Below are positions 61,911-64,000 of a stretch of DNA of 64,000 bases, one piece after another (position 1 is the stretch's first letter; each line of letters opens with the position of its first letter). The notes beneath the pieces are model-generated. The model saw nothing but the letters and a program-made list of their open reading frames with translations. It was not told where the DNA came from and searched no databases. The translations under genes and the position numbers were made by a program. This DNA is from Austropuccinia psidii (taxonomy: Eukaryota > Basidiomycota > Pucciniomycetes > Pucciniales > Sphaerophragmiaceae). The stretch is taken from contig JALGQZ010000008.1 of NCBI GenBank assembly GCA_023105745.1, forward strand, positions 19,715,866 to 19,779,865, in the 5' to 3' direction.

Positions 61911-63367
61911 GATGTTGAGATATAGTACTGAGATCTTGAGGTATTTGGAATGTGGGAGTGGGGTGACTACCTGATCTTGAGATATCTGACTTGATAAGCA
62001 GGTTCAGGGAGGGGTTGAGAATGTTTGAAGCCCTTCAGGATATATTATACCTCAAGGATAAAATGGTACATATGATCATTTCAAGGTCTTCTGGGGGAAG
62101 ATTTTGACTCCCACTGTATGGTTCCTATGCAGATGAATTGAGACACAGTGAAGTGGAGATTGTCCTTTGGGTAAATTTAGAATAATCATTTGGGAAATTT
62201 TGATCTGATAAAATTTGGAGGTATTCAGATCCTGAGTTTGAAGTAGGGATGTTTGGAGTAGATTTTGGTTCAATGGCTTATTTGAGATTTTTAATGTGCT
62301 GTTTATATTGGAAAGGTGTGAAGGCAACTCCCTGCCTATAACCCTCAGGGGAATAGTGTGTTTAAGCTGAGTAGTGTTGACATATACATATATGCATTGA
62401 GGAATAGAGGGGGGTGGACATTGTTGTGGGAATGGTGAATATGGTTGGATTTTTTATAGATATCCATGATTGATGTGAGATTTTTTAGGAGAGTGATTAT
62501 TTGGGAAAAAACTGGAGTGATTATTAATGAAGGGGAATATTAATTGAGCCAGTGGAGAATCTTTTCTAATCTGGAAAGGTGGCTGAGCTTCAGGGGATAA
62601 AGTGTGACATGTCACATGTGGATGGGGGAACTGGTTAGGAGTCTAATTGGGTGAAATGCCTTGCCATTCAATGCTTGTTTATGGAGATAAAGTATATTTG
62701 GATTGTGAGGTGGGTTCCATTAGTGACATGTCACCATTGATTTGAGGGGAGTAACATTTGAAACATGTATGCTGGGACACCATTGTACATGGTTTAAACC
62801 TTATTCCAGCCATAAGTATATAGCTCTATTACATAATGGTTTTGAGGTGAGCTAATGGTCTTGGTATTTGGTTTGAGTTAATGGGGGCTTTTAATAGGTT
62901 AGAGTTTGATTTGGAATGTCTTTCCTTTATTTAAAAGGTGATGTATCTTTTGTGGGTAAATCTTTAATAGATACACCACTATACAGATATAGAATGCCTG
63001 GGAATCTCAATACATCCAAAGGCAATTTGGATAAGACACAAAATGTGACACTAGGGAGGGTGCATGGAAGAGGGTTGAATCTGATTACCTATGTATGATG
63101 GGTACCCTTTGAGATAGAGGAAATATCACATAATCTGCTGGTGGGCTGTGCAGTGTGGTTTTGGACAAAAGCAGAGGAGCTCAATATTAGGTCCAGGAAA
63201 TCATCCTAAAAGTAGTCTTATTAGAATCCCACAAGAGACTTGGTTCCCACTACTCATTGAATTTCTCTATTATATGCTTGAAATATTTCATCTTAGATCA
63301 CACTATTTTGTCATAAATCTGAGCTGTTTTATCAAGTTCAAAATATTACTATAGTTTTTTACCTCTT
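61911..63367. other. Possible N-terminal KDZ remains, then unassigned sequence
   Basis: A reverse frame at 62327-62076 (polar, no domain) lies just upstream of KDZ copy 2 and may be its N-terminal region. Forward frames at 62916-63098 and 63148-63354 have no recognisable domain. This stretch is less AT-rich than the middle of the window, as expected of younger element DNA, and separates two divergently oriented coding units. Confidence 0.35.
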
Positions 63368-64000
63368 ATGTCATCTTCTGACCCATGTGAATCCTGTTCA
63401 GGATATGTTGACGACTCAGATAGTGAAGCTAGCATGGAATATGTTCAAACACAGTCACCAATGAGTCCCAAAATTCTCCTAACAACCCGTATTGCATCCT
63501 TGATGAATGTATCAGGTCTCAACATTGATGTGGGAAAGATGATAGCTCTAACCTCAACCACTTGGTTGATACCAAATTTCTCTGTCACTCCAATTCACCC
63601 AAATCCCACTAATACACAAATGCATTGGTCTGAGGGACCAGGAAGCACACCAGAAATTTCATCAAAGGCTTATAAACAATCCAATTTTCCACGTGACTTC
63701 CTACTGAATCCTTGTGGGAATCCTGTGGAGTCCCAGGAACCCTTAGGGAAAAGTAAAAAGCCATACTTCAATACTCCATCAGGATCTTGGGTTGATGGTG
63801 GGGAAGAAAAAAGAACATTGGAAAATGTTGCTCAGACTGATCTTTTGGAGGGGAATCCTGGATTATCACTTCATCAAAGTAAGTCATTTAAATTTCTGAG
63901 TATAACATTTTATTAAAATCTGATATATTTGTTTCATTGGCTAGATATGGCACCTAAAGGCAAGACAGTACAATATAAGGCGAAAATTGAATATTGTGAG
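63368..64000 (+). CDS. 5' part of a two-exon gene of unknown function
   Basis: Exon 1 runs 63368-63878 (ATG through GNPGLSLHQ). A 66-nt intron (63879-63944) has gtaagt at its start, a ctgat branch-point-like motif and ctag at its end. Exon 2 begins at 63945 and continues in frame as NMAPKGKTVQYKAKIEYCE to the window edge. Spliced reading joins exactly, whereas unspliced reading hits a stop after about 12 codons. The protein starts with an acidic, Ser-rich segment (DDSDSEASMEY), has no signal peptide or membrane segment, and has a polar middle (TPIHPNPTNTQMHWSEGPGS). I do not recognise a domain. I have an unverified impression that similar proteins are multi-copy in the myrtle-rust genome, so it may be gag-like rather than a host gene. 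It has no internal stop, unlike most coding text here. Confidence 0.6.

Noticed and set aside
1..64000. CRISPR arrays, bacterial operons, telomere repeats, rRNA
   Set aside because: No regularly spaced short repeats, ribosome binding site/operon structure, TTAGGG arrays or rRNA-like blocks were seen; the content is that of a fungal nuclear genome.

Overview
The window is AT-rich eukaryotic repeat DNA, almost certainly from a rust fungus (Pucciniales); the element families look most like those I know from the Austropuccinia / myrtle-rust lineage. That placement is inference from protein family resemblance and from short GT-AG introns of 54-66 nt; no rRNA, mitochondrial or conserved single-copy gene is present to fix the species. 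I see no confident host housekeeping gene. Nearly everything recognisable is a transposable element or its remains, nested and decayed to different degrees.

Layout. 1-2479: open 3' part of a Ty3/Gypsy pol (RT, RNase H, integrase, chromodomain), then a polypurine tract and its 3' LTR (2620-4538). 4541-5830: a unit with a pol III B-box-like motif between 16-bp direct repeats, then a degenerate tandem array of ~150-bp monomers. 6500-8097: a second LTR of the first family, reverse strand, sitting in a decayed pol of another Ty3/Gypsy family (8098-10290). 10300-18700: AT-rich with no recognisable gene. 18890-20450: an anomalous CpG-rich island headed by a TATA box and a perfect 13-bp hairpin. 24504-30441: a 5.9-kb segment bounded by inverted ~70-bp repeats (a third copy lies at 40846), holding a T-rich tract and a large nested palindrome. 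32770-35106: truncated Ty3/Gypsy element on the reverse strand (gag-like fragment and 5' LTR). 37850-38965: decayed PIF/Harbinger transposase. 43385-46498: decayed KDZ-superfamily transposase, reverse strand. 49766-53746: a decayed reverse-strand coding region split by a solo LTR (50673-52861) with a perfect 5-bp target duplication. 57340-57545: a second nested palindrome with the same dimensions as the first. 58348-59026: a decayed exon pair. 59027-60446: an LTR of the second family, abutting a second KDZ transposase (60447-61910, reverse). 63368-64000: the 5' part of a two-exon gene running off the window.

How things fit together. There is no operon-like logic; the parts are mobile elements inserted into one another. 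CpG is almost absent (I find one CpG in the intact 2.48-kb pol), except in the island near 19.3-20.4 kb. Several internal stops are TAG, TAA or TGA, as expected from C-to-T decay. The observation least explained by known element types is the pair of nested palindromes at 28.9 and 57.4 kb. They have identical 9-6-9 / 62 / 9-6-9 spacing and a similar centre but different, internally complementary stem sequences.
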